The notes under the pieces were generated by a model. The model did no database searches and was not told the DNA's origin. It worked only from the letters and a program-made list of their open reading frames with translations. Source: Enterobacter sp. CC120223-11 (lineage in GTDB: Bacteria > Pseudomonadota > Gammaproteobacteria > Enterobacterales > Enterobacteriaceae). Taken from it: a stretch of 64,000 nt of DNA. Every line of letters begins with the position of its first letter. Within the stretch, counting starts at the first letter, position 1. The DNA lies in NCBI RefSeq assembly GCF_900215375.1, contig NZ_OBEF01000012.1, forward strand, positions 1 through 64,000, written 5' to 3'. The position numbers were made by a program, and so were the translations under genes. Of the stretch, positions 63,950 to 64,000 are shown one piece after another.

Positions 63950-64000
63950 TTCATCATCATAAAAAGCGATGACCGGGCGAAATGAAAATAATCTGCCATA

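Overview
The window is a piece of enterobacterial chromosome. Most genes recognisably match the gene order of Escherichia coli minutes 90-92, from the end of an rrnE-like rRNA operon through soxRS. Protein lengths and catalytic residues follow E. coli closely. The accessory genes and a characteristic intergenic palindrome (CCCTCTCCC/GGGAGAGGG) point to a genus near Enterobacter, Leclercia or Lelliottia rather than Escherichia; that placement is inference. There is no phage, insertion sequence, CRISPR array or broken gene.

Layout. 1-350: end of 23S rRNA, 5S rRNA and terminator. 0.5-11.3 kb: metA with MetJ boxes, the glyoxylate operon aceB-aceA-aceK, its repressor iclR, and B12-dependent methionine synthase metH. 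11.3-18 kb: a tandem-repeat spacer, yjbB, rluF, yjbD, a small toxin-antitoxin pair with its own palindromic operator, a PanS-type transporter, and lysC with a lysine riboswitch. 18-28.2 kb: a CPA1 antiporter with a nucleotide-binding-like tail, pgi, an orphan sugar isomerase, the exopolysaccharide operon yjbEFGH with inverted Rcs-like boxes, and psiE. 28.2-36 kb: the maltose regulon malG-malF-malE / malK-lamB-malM around a MalT/CRP-rich divergent control region.

36-48 kb: ubiC-ubiA, an orphan lacA-like acetyltransferase, plsB/dgkA, lexA with two SOS boxes, dinF, yjbJ, zur, a cupin, a TraF_2-like outer-membrane protein, dusA and pspG with a sigma-54 promoter. 48-58.3 kb: qorA, dnaB-alr, tyrB, aphA, yjbR, uvrA/ssb under an SOS box, and yjcB. 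58.3-64 kb: a PAS-GGDEF diguanylate cyclase next to the phosphodiesterase gene pdeC, then soxS/soxR with the SoxR operator, a likely SraL small RNA, and a glutathione S-transferase.

Themes. Several regulators sit beside their targets: IclR-aceBAK, LexA-lexA/uvrA/ssb, SoxR-soxS, and MetJ on metA. The backbone differs from E. coli K-12 by loss (no yjaAB, arpA, pepE, xylE, yjbT, yjbL/M or yjbQ at the expected places) and by single-gene gains. The CCCTCTCCC palindromes occupy the aceA-aceK and malF-malE junctions where E. coli carries unrelated REP elements. That is the most suggestive general observation. I found no clearly new multigene system. The best candidates for new biology are the palindrome family, the TA module, the DGC/PdeC pair with its control region, and the uncharacterised TraF_2/cupin neighbourhood.
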